Assembly (NCBI RefSeq): GCF_900473965.1
Contig: NZ_UCNJ01000010.1
Span: 41,006-105,005 of the forward strand
DNA: 64,000 bases
Source of the DNA: Synechococcus sp. UW179A
GTDB taxonomy: Bacteria > Cyanobacteriota > Cyanobacteriia > PCC-6307 > Cyanobiaceae
Reading direction: 5' to 3'
The translations under genes and the position numbers were made by a program. The first letter of the stretch is position 1. The number at the start of each line of letters is the position of its first letter. Of this stretch, positions 26,675-37,421 are shown one piece after another. The notes under the pieces are model-generated. The model saw only the letters and a list, made by a program, of their open reading frames with translations, searched no databases and was not told where the DNA came from.

Positions 26675-26884
26675 TCAAACCATCTTCACCACGTCGGGCG
26701 TCTGGCCAAACACTTCACCGATCCAGAGTGCGTGCGTCACTGCTCCTTCGTGAGTATGAAATTCCCATGCTGATTCAGGGCTGGAGCTGCGCTCAATTTC
26801 CTGGCTTTCGTCGTTGACCCGCAGGTAGTGACCGGAGTTCGCGTAGCGCAGAACATACCGCTCAAGGAGTGATGATCTCATCAT
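26675..26884 (-). CDS. Small hypothetical protein, 69 aa
   Basis: The function is unknown. The 69-aa soluble protein looks like a small mixed alpha/beta domain: a basic N-terminal part (LLERYVLRYANSGHYLRVND) and a hydrophobic part with HALWIGEVFG. It has no signal peptide or Cys. It is convergent with the Nif11-like gene and followed by another unknown gene on the same strand. Confidence 0.6.
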   Translation of the reverse strand: MMRSSLLERYVLRYANSGHYLRVNDESQEIERSSSPESAWEFHTHEGAVTHALWIGEVFGQTPDVVKMV

Positions 26885-26943
26885 GAATCTCTGCGAGACA
26901 TGAACTCTGCCTAGCCAGCTTTATGCAGCCAGTGGCGGTGACT

Positions 26944-27414
26944 TCAGCTTTTCGTGGGTTTTCCTTTGCCTGATTGATTATCAATCTCCTGATATCGGCT
27001 GCTCCGAACCCAGGTCAAGGGCTGCTGCAAGGTGACACGCAGTTGAAAGCCGCCTTTGCGAAACCAAGGTTCTTCAACTGGAGCGATCAGAGAGGGTTGC
27101 AGGTGCCAGCTTTGCTGGAGGTATGTCTCAATCAGCGTCTGCCCAGGGTGCTCATCACGCTGCCAATGCACGAGCGCCAGTTCCTCCGTGCTCGATTGAA
27201 GTGTGGCAATCCTGCCGAGAGGGCCAGCATCCTGATCGATGTCCACTCGTTCATCAAGGGTCTCTCGCACGACGAACAGGCGCAGACGGCTCTGGGTCGT
27301 GCGTCCATCCAGGCAATATTTGTAGAGGTAGAGCTGTCTTGCTCGTGCGAACAAAGGCGCGGGAGCACGGCTCAGAAGTGCTGTGTAAGCGTCAGTGAGA
27401 GCTTGACTTGGCAT
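26944..27414 (-). CDS. Hypothetical protein, 156 aa
   Basis: This is a soluble 156-aa product with helical and strand segments. It opens LTDAYTALLSRAPAPLFARARQLYLYKYC, and the body contains RLRLFVVRETLDERV. A Trp-rich C-terminal half includes WHLQPSLIAPVEEPWFRKGGF. I do not recognise a family. It is on the same strand as the 69-aa gene and probably precedes it in one transcript, with a 59-base gap. Confidence 0.6.
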   Translation of the reverse strand: MPSQALTDAYTALLSRAPAPLFARARQLYLYKYCLDGRTTQSRLRLFVVRETLDERVDIDQDAGPLGRIATLQSSTEELALVHWQRDEHPGQTLIETYLQQSWHLQPSLIAPVEEPWFRKGGFQLRVTLQQPLTWVRSSRYQEIDNQSGKGKPTKS

Positions 27415-27499
27415 CGCGCGAGGAGGGCTAGGTCAACACTCCGGGATGGCGCATCCCTCTGTGCCGTGGAACACTGTAGACAGATGCAAAAGTGGACCT

Positions 27500-27757
27500 A
27501 TGCCTGAGTCCGGTTGCCCTCTGTACAGGCTTATGGCATTGGACGGGCAGCCGCATCCGGTTTTAGATGCTCCCTATGAATCGATCGCTGCGGCGGAAGC
27601 GGCGGCCATCCGCTGGTGTGCTGGACAGGGGCGTTCGATGTCGGTGGTTCAGCGCGGGATTGCCTTAGAGGTACAAACCCGCTGCGGGGCTTGGCGCACC
27701 CTTGGTTATCCCAGTGCTTGCCTGTTGGAGTCTGGGAGCGGTGTCGGGGCTCCCTGA
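27500..27757 (+). CDS. Small hypothetical protein, 85 aa
   Basis: From the ATG at 27500 the product is 85 aa and Ala-rich (ESIAAAEAAAIRWCAGQG), with beta-like segments (SVVQRGIALEVQTRCGAW). It may be a small alpha/beta domain. It has no signal peptide. The frame is open from 27446, but the ATG at 27500 begins the more protein-like part. It is followed on the same strand by the thiamine-binding-fold gene. The function is unknown. Confidence 0.55.
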   Translation: MPESGCPLYRLMALDGQPHPVLDAPYESIAAAEAAAIRWCAGQGRSMSVVQRGIALEVQTRCGAWRTLGYPSACLLESGSGVGAP

Positions 27758-27880
27758 GATTATTTTGAGCGCGCGATCTTGTTGGTTGTGCTCCTGGGGA
27801 CACGTCTCTCGTCGTGATCTAACTCGCTTGCGTCCTTGTTGGATCACGTTCGACCATGGAGGAAGTTGGCTGAGCGATTC

Positions 27881-28180
27881 GTGCGGGTAAGCGTTGATCT
27901 GTGTTTGGTTCCGCTGGGGGTTGGTGTGTCGTTAGGGCCTTCGATCGCTGAGTGCCAACGGGTGATCAACGCTTCCGGACTGGATCATCAGCTCGGACCT
28001 GATGGCACAGCCATCGAAGGAGGCTGGGATGAGCTCTTCGCTTGTGTGAAGGCCTGTCATGAGCGGCTGCATCAGGAAGGAGTGCAGCGGATTCACGCCA
28101 CACTTCGCGTCAACACTCGCATTGATCGCATCCAGTCGTTTCGCGACAAGGTGAACAGCGTGAATCGCCTGATGCCGTGA
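27881..28180 (+). CDS. MTH1187/YkoF-type thiamine-binding domain protein
   Basis: The product is about 99 aa with the fold of the MTH1187 (PF01910) family. VSVDLCLVPLGVGVSLGPSIAEC opens the strand, INASGLDHQLGPDGTAIEGGWDEL is the conserved middle, and RIHATLRVNTRIDR closes the ferredoxin-like domain. Family members bind thiamine or its derivatives. The role in this organism is not known. GTG at 27881 is my choice of start. TTG at 27866, just after GGAGGAAG, is the alternative. Confidence 0.8.
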   Translation: MRVSVDLCLVPLGVGVSLGPSIAECQRVINASGLDHQLGPDGTAIEGGWDELFACVKACHERLHQEGVQRIHATLRVNTRIDRIQSFRDKVNSVNRLMP

Positions 28181-28222
28181 ATCGCGACAGGAGGGATGCC
28201 AATTGTGTCCAGCGTGTCTTGA

Positions 28223-28789
28223 ATGAGACCAGGAACTGGAGAGATTGGTTTGTTGGGTCTGGCCCCGTCGGTTCGAGTGCGTACCTTTGCTGCGCTGGCG
28301 CTGACTCTGGTCGCGCCTTTCTTCCCCGGATCGTCTAAGGCTGAGACCTGGGACAGGATCGGAAGCTATGCCGCTCTTATTCGTCGAGCGGGAACGCACA
28401 CTCTGGTGGCTAAGGATTGTCCGTCCGCGCTTCTGGGTGCTTTCCATGCGCCCCGCAATGCCCTGCTGCTCTGTGCCAACAACATCGAGGACGATCCAAG
28501 GCAGGTCTGGGTGGTTCTTGCCCACGAGTCAGCCCATGTCATGCAGCACTGTCATGGCGGGCCGTTGCTCGCTGATCACCAGGTCGGCAACGCCCTCGCG
28601 CGCATCGAAGCTCAATCCAGAACCACCTTCCAGGAGCTGCGTCTGTATCACCAATCGCAGCGCCGCGATGAAATCGAGGCACGTCTTGTGCAGGGGATGC
28701 CCCCCGACGAAGTGGAAGCCCTGTTTCGCAGTTTCTGCGCCGAACGTCTGAGTGATCGCAAGGTTGCTCAACCCCCTGCTGCTCTTTGA
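28223..28789 (+). CDS. Putative exported HExxH zinc metallopeptidase
   Basis: This 188-aa protein has an N-terminal signal-type segment (about 19-40, VRTFAALALTLVAPFFPGSSKA) and the zinc motif HESAH (101-105) in VVLAHESAHVMQHCHGG. About 45 residues later QRRDEIEARL contains ExxA (Glu150), which could provide the third zinc ligand of an M48-like gluzincin. There is no further membrane segment. The substrate is unknown. Neighbours are unknown proteins, so the role is inferred from the motif. Confidence 0.72.
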   Translation: MRPGTGEIGLLGLAPSVRVRTFAALALTLVAPFFPGSSKAETWDRIGSYAALIRRAGTHTLVAKDCPSALLGAFHAPRNALLLCANNIEDDPRQVWVVLAHESAHVMQHCHGGPLLADHQVGNALARIEAQSRTTFQELRLYHQSQRRDEIEARLVQGMPPDEVEALFRSFCAERLSDRKVAQPPAAL

Positions 28790-28904
28790 TCTCCGTTCTG
28801 AGCAGTCCTCAAGCTGAAGCTGGAGCAGCATGCTCGTCCCAGCGAAACTGGTTAAGCCGGATGGGGAACGGACCTTACGGTGTGCAGATGTGTGGCATCT
28901 CTCC

Positions 28905-29306
28905 ATGGGTCCGCGGCTCAACGGCTATTGGTTGATGACCTGGCTTGGCCTGGTGGCCAATCTGATCGCTCTGCCAGTGATTGGACTCCTGGCATTTCGA
29001 GAAGGAACCTCCTCGGGCATCGCCATTACCAACATCAGCCTTGCCTTTTCTCTGGCTTGGCCCGCTGCAATTGTGGGCATCGTGGCTTCAGCTGGCCTGC
29101 TGGCGCAGCGTCGCTGGGGTGTGATCCTGGCCATTGTGGCCTTGTCAATGAGCCTTGCAGGGGCTATTCCCTATGGTTTGGTTCGCTTAGTCCTCGGTTT
29201 AGAGCCGCAGACGATGGGTGTGGGGCCTGTCCTGCTCGGGTTGATCAATGTGCTGGCGCTGATCTACTGGTGTCGCCCATCCCACCGGCGTGGCGTAAGG
29301 CTTTGA
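28905..29306 (+). CDS. Four-helix membrane protein, unknown function
   Basis: From the ATG at 28905 the product is about 133 aa with four hydrophobic segments: GLVANLIALPVIGLLAF, SLAFSLAWPAAIVGIVASAGLLA, VILAIVALSMSLAGAIPYGLV and GPVLLGLINVLALIYW. The C-terminus is basic. No signature of a transporter or enzyme is visible. It lies 115 bases downstream of the HExxH gene and 4 bases before the pseudouridine synthase gene, so co-transcription with the latter is likely. The frame upstream to 28830 is possible. Confidence 0.65.
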   Translation: MGPRLNGYWLMTWLGLVANLIALPVIGLLAFREGTSSGIAITNISLAFSLAWPAAIVGIVASAGLLAQRRWGVILAIVALSMSLAGAIPYGLVRLVLGLEPQTMGVGPVLLGLINVLALIYWCRPSHRRGVRL

Positions 29307-29310
29307 TCCC

Positions 29311-30015
29311 TTGGCAGCAACGGCTCCTCAGCTCGCCGGTTGTTCGCTCATTTACGAGCATCCGGAGTATCTGGTGGTTGATAAGCCATCAGGCCTGCTG
29401 AGTCAGCCCGGACTTGGTTCCCGTCAAAGCGATTCCCTGATCACACGACTTCAGGACTGTTGCCCTGAGCTTCGCTTGGTGCATCGCCTCGATCGGGATA
29501 CGTCAGGACTCATTCTTGTGGCCAGAAATCAGAGCAGCCTCCGGTCGCTCAGTGCTCTGTTTGCTGTGCGCAGAGTTCATAAGCTGTACCTCGCTGATGT
29601 GGTCAGGCCCTTGTCAGGCAGGCGAGGAAGCATTCAGCTTCCTCTGGCCAGGCTGCAGCGTATGCCGCCTGTGTATGGACCGCATCCTGATGGCAAGCCC
29701 TGTTGCACGCTCTGGCGAAAGTGGACGCAATCAACCAATTGCACGCGCCTGTGGTTGCGTCCCTTAACAGGCCGTTCCCATCAGTTACGTGCCCATCTGG
29801 CTGCTGTGGGGGCTCCCATCTCTGCTGATCGCATCTATACCTCCTCCGACGCTCTCGGCCCCATGCATCTGCATGCTTATGCGCTCAGTTTTAAAGACCC
29901 TTTTGACAACCGACGGGTTCGTGTGCGCTCTGCACTCCCATCTTGGGCACAGCAGGACTGGGCTCAGGTGGATTGGCCTCAAGCGGAGAAGCTGCGCTTT
30001 GCCGGAATGGGATAG
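29311..30015 (+). CDS. RluA-family pseudouridine synthase
   Basis: It isomerises uridine to pseudouridine in rRNA or tRNA. The TTG start at 29311 gives 234 aa. The catalytic motif HRLDRDTSGLIL lies at 59-70 (Asp61), followed by PLTGRSHQLRAHLAAVGAPI, the C-terminal RluA motif. No S4 domain is present, so it is like the short RluA/RluC-core type. The exact target uridine cannot be told. It overlaps the 3' end of the HD-domain gene by 37 bases. Confidence 0.88.
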   Translation: MAATAPQLAGCSLIYEHPEYLVVDKPSGLLSQPGLGSRQSDSLITRLQDCCPELRLVHRLDRDTSGLILVARNQSSLRSLSALFAVRRVHKLYLADVVRPLSGRRGSIQLPLARLQRMPPVYGPHPDGKPCCTLWRKWTQSTNCTRLWLRPLTGRSHQLRAHLAAVGAPISADRIYTSSDALGPMHLHAYALSFKDPFDNRRVRVRSALPSWAQQDWAQVDWPQAEKLRFAGMG

Positions 30016-32102
30016 GGAATGCGGCGATGACGCATTCTTCGCCACACTCGGACGAATGAATGCATCACCAGTTCCAGTTCGGCCCGACTGAGGCTGCTCT
30101 GGCTCAGTTGTCCGTCGCTGATTCGTGCCTCCACGATCCGTTTGACCGTGTCACGAGCTTCCTGATCACTGGTGTCTGGAGGCAGCGAGCGCAACGCCGC
30201 CTCACAGCCGTCCGCCAACATCATGATCCCTGTCTCCTTGGAGCGAGGCGTTGGTCCGTGATAGCGGAAGCGTTTCTCCGAGATTTGAGGGTTCTGCTGA
30301 CGGGCTTGATGCAGGAAATACCCCATTCGCAGCGTGCCCTGATGTTCAGGGATGAAGTCGGCAATGGGGCGCGGAAGCCGATGTCGTCGCGCCAATTTCA
30401 GCCCTTCATCGACGTGCGCTTGGAGCACTCCTGCACTGGCTAAGGGGTCGTTCAGCTGAGTGTGTGGATTCTCTCCACTGGTCTGATTTTCGATGAACCA
30501 GTTGGGGGCATGAAGCTTGCCTACATCGTGATAGAGCGAGCCTGTTCTGATCAGGTCGACATCAGCGCCGATCGACCGCGCACCCTCCTCGGCCAAACCG
30601 CAGATCATCAGTGTGTGTTCAAAGGTGCCTGGGGCCTCTGCAGAAAGCCTCCGAAGCAACGGGCGCTCCTGATCGGCCAGTTCCATCAACCGCGCTCTTG
30701 TCAGCAACCCAAAGGAGCTTTCCAGCAGAGGAATGATCAGGATCGTCAGCATCATCGCCAGCCCCAGCACTAGAGCTTCCGATGCGAGTTCACCTGCATC
30801 GGAAGGCAGGCGAATCCATGACCCTGCAAGCGGTTGGCCCTCTCGGCTTATCAGCACAAGCTCAGCCAGCCATGCACCTACTGGCAGCAAGACAGCGAGT
30901 TGCAGCAGCTGGGCTCTGCTTCGCAAACGACCTGCCTGCAATGCAGCGATGGTGGCCGTGGCTGCGGCAATCAGCAGGCGCCCTTCGCCTAGGCCTGTGA
31001 CTGGGGTGGGCCAGAGAAGACTGGCCACAGCCATCCAGGCCAGTGCACTTGTTGTGCCTAGACCTTGAGCCAGGAGAAGGGTGGGCGGCACGATCACAGC
31101 CAGAGGGCTCACTGAGGCGCCGAACCACAGTTTGCAGGCCTGGCTCAGCAGCAATAGACCCAGAGCGAGCAGGCCATGGGGTGCCTCGAGGCAGGGACGT
31201 TCGCGGCGCATGACCAGCAATAGAACCCCACAGCTGGCCAGTGCTTCTGTGAAACGAGTGATCCAGATTCCCAGCTTCGGACTGCGATTCACCATCCCGA
31301 AGAAATCCAGGACGTCATAGGCCTGAGAGCTGATCGACTCCCCCTTGCGGGTGATGAGATCGCCTCGATTGACTTCAATCGTGGGGATGCCTTGTTGGGT
31401 AATCAGGTCTTCGATCAGTCGCTGGCTCCGCACCGGATCGGTTTGAAGGTTGCTGGCGCCTTGGAGCGTGGTGGTCAGTACCTTGCTGCCCAGACTGCGC
31501 CCTGGTTTTTCGACGTTGTTGAGGTCTTCGAGCTGCAGGTCGCTGGCCCGTTGCAGCTGTTCCTGTGCAAGTGTGTTGACAAGCCCCTGACTGAGCATCC
31601 TGTCAAGGGCTCGGCGCAGGGCCATATCCCAGACTCGACGCTCATCTTGGGTTCTTTTTTCCAGCCACAGCTGCTCATCCATAGTCAGATTCACGGGTCC
31701 GATTCGTTCGGCGTCATCGCTTTTGGCGACCCGTTCCAATTCGCTGAGATGTCGCTCCAGCCGCATGCGGATTTGCTCATTTTCCTGAGGATCCAGAACC
31801 TGCACGAAGGTGCTCGATCCGAGGCTTGATCGCCTCTGTTCCAGTGCTTCGCTATCAACAACTCTTGCGTTTTTTGGGGCTACTGCATCGAAGGGGGCGG
31901 CCAGACCTGGCCGTAGGTCGGGTTCCACTAGCCAGGGCCAGCTTGAAACCAGCGCCACCAGCACACAGAGGATCAGCAGTGTGGCTTTCTGCAGCCTGTT
32001 CCAGCGCAGCACCGGTCGGCGCGGTGATTCGCTCCTGAGCCAGGACCTCCATAGACGTGCAAGGCGATGCGAACGCAAGTCAGCCGGGAGCATCCAGCAC
32101 AA
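29979..32102 (-). CDS. 7TM-HD (PgpH-type) phosphodiesterase
   Basis: The 707-aa integral membrane protein has a first helix near the N-terminus ([17 protein letters not shown]), a long extracytoplasmic region, then a bundle of about seven helices. A cytoplasmic HD domain ends it, with [18 protein letters not shown] and [13 protein letters not shown]. This is the plan of PgpH proteins, which hydrolyse c-di-AMP and so affect osmotic and nucleotide-signal balance. The substrate is inferred from the family. Its start region is divergent from folD with a gap of about 50 bases. Confidence 0.93.
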   Translation of the reverse strand: MCWMLPADLRSHRLARLWRSWLRSESPRRPVLRWNRLQKATLLILCVLVALVSSWPWLVEPDLRPGLAAPFDAVAPKNARVVDSEALEQRRSSLGSSTFVQVLDPQENEQIRMRLERHLSELERVAKSDDAERIGPVNLTMDEQLWLEKRTQDERRVWDMALRRALDRMLSQGLVNTLAQEQLQRASDLQLEDLNNVEKPGRSLGSKVLTTTLQGASNLQTDPVRSQRLIEDLITQQGIPTIEVNRGDLITRKGESISSQAYDVLDFFGMVNRSPKLGIWITRFTEALASCGVLLLVMRRERPCLEAPHGLLALGLLLLSQACKLWFGASVSPLAVIVPPTLLLAQGLGTTSALAWMAVASLLWPTPVTGLGEGRLLIAAATATIAALQAGRLRSRAQLLQLAVLLPVGAWLAELVLISREGQPLAGSWIRLPSDAGELASEALVLGLAMMLTILIIPLLESSFGLLTRARLMELADQERPLLRRLSAEAPGTFEHTLMICGLAEEGARSIGADVDLIRTGSLYHDVGKLHAPNWFIENQTSGENPHTQLNDPLASAGVLQAHVDEGLKLARRHRLPRPIADFIPEHQGTLRMGYFLHQARQQNPQISEKRFRYHGPTPRSKETGIMMLADGCEAALRSLPPDTSDQEARDTVKRIVEARISDGQLSQSSLSRAELELVMHSFVRVWRRMRHRRIPYPIPAKRSFSA

Positions 32103-32152
32103 ACGCTAGCTCTGCTGGAGCGGCATGCTGGATTCACGTGCATCGGATGTCA

Positions 32153-33034
32153 ATGGCCCTCAGGTTGGATGGCAAGGCCCTGGCCAAGACGCTCGAGCTA
32201 AGGCTCCAGTCTCAGATCCAATCCGCGAGTCAGTCCGCCTGTCGTCCGCCGGGGTTGGCTGTTTTGCGTGTGGGTGACGATCCTGCCAGTGCGGTCTACG
32301 TGGCCAATAAGGAAAAGGCCTGTGCCCGTATCGGTGTTGAGAGTTATGGATCTCACCTTCCGGCAGATGCTTCGGCTGAGCAGGTGTTACGGGCAATCCG
32401 TGCGTTGAATGACGATCCCAGAGTGGACGGGATCCTGTTGCAGCTTCCCCTGCCGCAGGGACTTGATGAAACACCTCTGCTGGCTGCAATCAATCCTGAA
32501 AAGGATGCCGATGGTTTACACACGCTGAATCTGGGCCGGTTGCTCAAGGGAGAGCAGGGTCCCCGCAGCTGCACTCCGGCCGGCGTGATGGCGATGCTGC
32601 GCAGTGCTGACATCGATCCGGCGGGTCGTCGTGCTGTGGTGATCGGACGCAGCATTCTGGTGGGGCAGCCAATGGCCCTAATGCTTCAGGCCGCGAACGC
32701 AACGGTGACCATTGCGCATTCGCGAACCAAGGATCTCGCTGTCCTAACCCGTCAGGCAGACATTCTCGTTGTGGCGGCCGGTCGTCCGGAAATGCTTGGA
32801 GCCGAGCACGTGAGCCCAGGCACGGTTGTGGTGGATGTTGGGATCCATCGTCGTCCTGAGGGGGGGCTTTGTGGTGATGTCAAGGCAGCAGAGCTGGAGC
32901 CCATTGCCGCAGCACTTTCTCCCGTGCCCGGAGGCGTTGGCCCCATGACCGTCACGATGCTGCTGGTGAACACCGTTGTGGCCTGGTGCCGTCGCCATGG
33001 GGTCGATCACGATCTGGCTGACTTAATCATCTGA
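32153..33034 (+). CDS. folD: Bifunctional methylene-THF dehydrogenase/methenyl-THF cyclohydrolase
   Basis: FolD interconverts 5,10-methylene-THF and 10-formyl-THF, supplying one-carbon units for purines and fMet-tRNA. Starting at the ATG at 32153 ([11 protein letters not shown]) gives 293 aa, the normal size. Key segments are the catalytic Lys region YVANKEKAC, the NADP-binding [14 protein letters not shown], and the C-terminal [14 protein letters not shown]. An ATG two codons upstream (32147) is an alternative. crtE follows 53 bases later on the same strand. Confidence 0.96.
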   Translation: MALRLDGKALAKTLELRLQSQIQSASQSACRPPGLAVLRVGDDPASAVYVANKEKACARIGVESYGSHLPADASAEQVLRAIRALNDDPRVDGILLQLPLPQGLDETPLLAAINPEKDADGLHTLNLGRLLKGEQGPRSCTPAGVMAMLRSADIDPAGRRAVVIGRSILVGQPMALMLQAANATVTIAHSRTKDLAVLTRQADILVVAAGRPEMLGAEHVSPGTVVVDVGIHRRPEGGLCGDVKAAELEPIAAALSPVPGGVGPMTVTMLLVNTVVAWCRRHGVDHDLADLII

Positions 33035-33060
33035 TGGTGCTTGCGGGCCCGTCGGCCTGA

Positions 33061-34026
<966 letters not shown>

Positions 34027-34028
34027 GT

Positions 34029-34535
34029 ATGGATGAGGTCTCTCTGAGCATCCCCCTGCAGATTCTTGACAATGGAGTTCTGGCTTGGGGGCTTGCAGCT
34101 TGCGGTCTGGCTCAACTGTCGAAGTTGTTGATTGAACTCGTCGCCTTCCGTCGTTGGAGGCCTGCGGTGCTGTTCGAAACCGGTGGGATGCCGTCCAGTC
34201 ATGCAGCACTTGTGAGCGGTACGGCCGCGGCGGTGGGTTGGCAGGAGGGATTCGCCTCTTCCGTTTTTGCTCTGGCAGCCACAGTGGCGTTTGTGGTGAT
34301 GTACGACGCCAGCGGTATTAGGCGTGCTGCCGGCTTTACCGCTGAACGGGTCAATGCCTTGCCGGAGTCTCTCTGGAAGACACCCTTCGAGAAACCACTC
34401 AAGGAACGTCTTGGGCATTCCCGAACGGAAGTTCTGGTCGGAAGCCTGTTGGGCCCGATAGTTGCCTTGCTTGGCCTCAATTTTCTGGGATCACCGCTTC
34501 AATTGACGTTACTGATCACCAACGCTCTGGGGTGA
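34029..34535 (+). CDS. Divergent PAP2 family membrane protein (DUF212)
   Basis: The product, about 168 aa, has several hydrophobic segments and the pattern of divergent PAP2 proteins: VLFETGGMPSSHAALVSGTAAAVG carries the SSHA phosphatase-like motif, then MYDASGIRRAAG. These are related to phosphatidic acid phosphatases, but catalytic activity is not proved for this group. The ATG at 34029 is 2 bases after the crtE stop. Its stop TGA overlaps the GTG of the next gene (GTGA). A role in prenyl or lipid phosphate turnover is a guess from its place in the operon. Confidence 0.85.
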   Translation: MDEVSLSIPLQILDNGVLAWGLAACGLAQLSKLLIELVAFRRWRPAVLFETGGMPSSHAALVSGTAAAVGWQEGFASSVFALAATVAFVVMYDASGIRRAAGFTAERVNALPESLWKTPFEKPLKERLGHSRTEVLVGSLLGPIVALLGLNFLGSPLQLTLLITNALG

Positions 34536-36022
34536 CGTCATTTCCCCATGCTGAACTGAGCCTCACCGAGGATCAACACAAGGCTGCAGAAGCCTTCTCT
34601 GATTGGCTGCAGCAGAATGACTCTGGCCTTCCCTTTGTCCTCAGCGGCTATGCCGGCAGTGGCAAGACCTTTCTGTCGATGCGCTTGCTGAGGCAGGTGG
34701 AAAGCAGTGGTCTCTGTTGGACCGTCGTGGCTCCAACCCACAAAGCTGTGGGTGTTTTACGGCAAGCCCTCAGTCTCGAAGGTCTTCAGCCCACCTGGTA
34801 CCCCTCCACGATCCATCGCTTGCTGCGTCTGAAGCTCAAGCGACAGGGTGATCGGGAGCTTTGCGAATCCACTGAGCAAACTGCCGGAGCGTTGGAGCAT
34901 CTCGGTCTGGTGCTGGTCGATGAGGCCTCCATGGTCGACAGCTCGCTGCTGTCGATTGCTTTGCAGTGTGCTCACCCGTTCAAAACACGCTTGGTGTTTG
35001 TGGGTGATCCTGCCCAGTTGCCACCGGTGGGTGAAAGCGAAAGCCCTGTGTTTGGCATGAATCGTGCTGTTTCTGCTTGTTTGCGTGAGGTTGTTCGTCA
35101 TCAGGGACCAGTCCTTCAGCTTGCCAGTTGTCTGCGCGATGGTCGTTTGCCCTGTGAAGTGCCACCGCTGCTGCCTCCTGTTCGCTCTGATCTGGGTCAG
35201 GTGGGCGTGCTGAACCGAAGCGACTGGTTATCGCGTGCGCAGGAGGGTCTGCGCCAGGCCGCGGCCTGTGATAACCCTGATGCGGCTCGAATCCTCTGCT
35301 ACACCAATCGCCGACTGGAGGCTTTGGTGCCCCATGCCCGCAGGGCTATTCATGGAGAGATGGCGGATCAGATGGCCGTGTTGCCCGGTGAGGTGTTGAT
35401 CACGCGTACAGCAGTGATGGCACCGGCGTCCAGCGACGGGGGGGAGACCGGCGAGGAACCCGACCTGGTGCTGGGTTCTAATCGAGAACTCGTCGTTGAA
35501 GATGTGACTCCGGAACGCTGCGACCTGGCGGAGTTCGGAGTTTCCGGTGAAGCGCAGCTGTCGTTGGCCGGGCTGGGTGTGCCTGTGATTGAGACCCTCA
35601 ATGCCAAGGTTCGCAGTGGAGAGCTTGAGCTCAATCTGCGCCTTCAGCCTCCTTCTGGAAGCCAGGCGAGGGAGCAACTCGATGCACTGCTGAAGCGTTT
35701 GGCTCAGGAAGCAAGGAATGCTGGAAAACGGGGCGGGCGACCGCTGTGGCGCCGCTACTTCCTGGTGAGGGATGCTTTCGCATCACTTGGGCCTGCTGCG
35801 GTGCTCACGGTGCATCGCAGTCAGGGCAGCAGCTTTGGTGAGGTTTTTGTTGCCGATGATGTGTTCCCCCGCAGCCTTGATCGTCTCGCGCCTGAGCGGC
35901 GGGTGTTTCATCAACAGCTGGCCTATGTGGCTGTCAGTCGTGCCAGGCATGGGGTTTATCTGGTGGGTGATAGCCAATGCAATGCAGCATCCTGGAACAA
36001 GGCTTTGCGCGGGATGGGCTAG
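34532..36022 (+). CDS. ATP-dependent RecD-like DNA helicase
   Basis: The 496-aa SF1 helicase has Walker A GYAGSGKT (39-46), Walker B VLVDEASMVD, motif III GDPAQLPPVGESESPVFG, and UvrD-like C-terminal motifs VLTVHRSQGSSFGEVF and AYVAVSRARHGVYLVGD. It resembles RecD2-type exonuclease V helicases but is shorter and lacks an N-terminal extension. It may act in recombination or repair. GTG at 34532 overlaps the upstream stop, so translation is probably coupled to the PAP2 gene. The functional link between them is unclear. Confidence 0.88.
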   Translation: MTSFPHAELSLTEDQHKAAEAFSDWLQQNDSGLPFVLSGYAGSGKTFLSMRLLRQVESSGLCWTVVAPTHKAVGVLRQALSLEGLQPTWYPSTIHRLLRLKLKRQGDRELCESTEQTAGALEHLGLVLVDEASMVDSSLLSIALQCAHPFKTRLVFVGDPAQLPPVGESESPVFGMNRAVSACLREVVRHQGPVLQLASCLRDGRLPCEVPPLLPPVRSDLGQVGVLNRSDWLSRAQEGLRQAAACDNPDAARILCYTNRRLEALVPHARRAIHGEMADQMAVLPGEVLITRTAVMAPASSDGGETGEEPDLVLGSNRELVVEDVTPERCDLAEFGVSGEAQLSLAGLGVPVIETLNAKVRSGELELNLRLQPPSGSQAREQLDALLKRLAQEARNAGKRGGRPLWRRYFLVRDAFASLGPAAVLTVHRSQGSSFGEVFVADDVFPRSLDRLAPERRVFHQQLAYVAVSRARHGVYLVGDSQCNAASWNKALRGMG

Positions 36023-36059
36023 CAGTCATGGCCTTGCCAAAGCATGCTTGTGGTCCGGT

Positions 36060-36746
36060 TCAGATTGCTGTGATGCCGCTGACGCCCTGCCATCCCAGGT
36101 AGATCCCCAGCCCAAGGCTGACCCCACCGACCAGAAGACTGCCCCGGGCAAACAGCACCGATTTGCCTTTCTCAAGCAGGGGGATCACTTTGTCGCGGCC
36201 GATGACAACTGCAACAAAAGGAGTGAGCAGAAACAGGCTGGCTCCGAATGTGAAAGCGAACAGGCCGACCGCTTCCTGCCAGGTGGGTAACTGTGCGGAA
36301 AGAACCACTCCTGCTGACTTGGCAAACAGCACGATGTCATCAGGACTAATGATTTCACCGATCGATCCCAGCACGAGCAGCAGCGGTAGCGGCATGGCCA
36401 GGAAACGATCGATGCCTTTCGTCCAGGCCGGTGGCTCCGAACCCTCGGTGAAGGATTTGATCAGTTCTCGCCCACCAATGGCGACCAGCGCGCCACCTGC
36501 CAGTAGATCCAAGCCGGTGCGGTGATGGGAGCCATGACTCATGTCCAGCAAAAGCGAATGCCCCACCGTCACCAGCAGCGTTGCTGCGAGAAGCGTGGTG
36601 ATCACCCAGGTTGCGACAAACCATCCGCCTCTTTTGATGGGGTTCGGACCCAAAAGCAGCAGCAAGAGAACGGCGATATGGATCGGTGAGAGGCCAATGC
36701 CTGTGCCATAGGCCAGAAGTTCCGCCCAGAGGGTTGTGTCGCTCAT
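36060..36746 (-). CDS. GAP family multi-spanning membrane protein
   Basis: The 228-aa protein has about six membrane helices. The N-terminus LLAYGTGIGLSPIHIAVLLLLLLGPNP and the glycine-rich GLDLLAGGALVAIGGREL match the GAP (LysE-like) family, whose mycobacterial members help export glycolipids. The substrate here is unknown. The histidine phosphatase stop overlaps its start by one base, so the two are probably one transcript. Confidence 0.78.
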   Translation of the reverse strand: MSDTTLWAELLAYGTGIGLSPIHIAVLLLLLLGPNPIKRGGWFVATWVITTLLAATLLVTVGHSLLLDMSHGSHHRTGLDLLAGGALVAIGGRELIKSFTEGSEPPAWTKGIDRFLAMPLPLLLVLGSIGEIISPDDIVLFAKSAGVVLSAQLPTWQEAVGLFAFTFGASLFLLTPFVAVVIGRDKVIPLLEKGKSVLFARGSLLVGGVSLGLGIYLGWQGVSGITAI

Positions 36747-37339
36747 CAGAACCGGCAGTCAGCAGGCGCATTCCAGCGCACGATCGCATGCTTTCCATGT
36801 TCGAAACCGAGCACACAGATACTTCCAGTGCTCAACATCAGCAGCCTGCCGCCCACAGCTCCAAGGCCGAGCCAGGTCCCGGCCAAGGCCCGCAGAAGAT
36901 GTCCATGCGCAAACAGTGCCACGTCTCCATCTCCTGGGGATTCCAAAGCAATTCGAATCGCGGTTTCGCAGCGTTTTTGCACGGCTTCAGCGTCTTCGCC
37001 ATTGGGACAGCCATGGGAGAACACGCTCCAGTCCGGCACCGTGCGCTGGATCTCCGGAGTGGTGATTCCCTCGTAATCACCGTAATTCCATTCCAGCAAC
37101 TCCTTCATCACAATCATGTTTGCGCCCAGTCCGCCCAGTTCGCAGGTTCGGCGAGCGCGTTGCAGAGGTGAGCTAAAGACGGCAGCGAAATGCTGTTGAT
37201 TCAGGACAGGAGCCAGTTGACGTGCTTCTTGCTCACCCTCTGGAAGCAGAGGGAGGTCGGTATTACCTGTGTGACGTCCGTTGCGAGCCCACTCGGTTGC
37301 TCCATGTCGAAGGAGCCAAAGCTGGCGTTGTTTTGTCAT
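36746..37339 (-). CDS. Histidine phosphatase family protein
   Basis: The 197-aa protein starts with the catalytic RHGATEW (11-17), followed by RNGRHTGNTDLPL, and a second conserved His in ALFAHGHLLRALAG. It belongs to the phosphoglycerate-mutase-like clan. The physiological substrate (a sugar phosphate, alpha-ribazole phosphate or other) cannot be told. The cobB gene upstream would make a CobC (alpha-ribazole phosphatase) role attractive, but this is only inference. Confidence 0.88.
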   Translation of the reverse strand: MTKQRQLWLLRHGATEWARNGRHTGNTDLPLLPEGEQEARQLAPVLNQQHFAAVFSSPLQRARRTCELGGLGANMIVMKELLEWNYGDYEGITTPEIQRTVPDWSVFSHGCPNGEDAEAVQKRCETAIRIALESPGDGDVALFAHGHLLRALAGTWLGLGAVGGRLLMLSTGSICVLGFEHGKHAIVRWNAPADCRF

Positions 37340-37421
37340 GGCCAGAAAGAGCCTTCTCTTTCCAGATTGTGACCTTCAGGGATTGATTTGGCTTCGTCTG
37401 CAACCGCTTGCGAGCTTGTTA

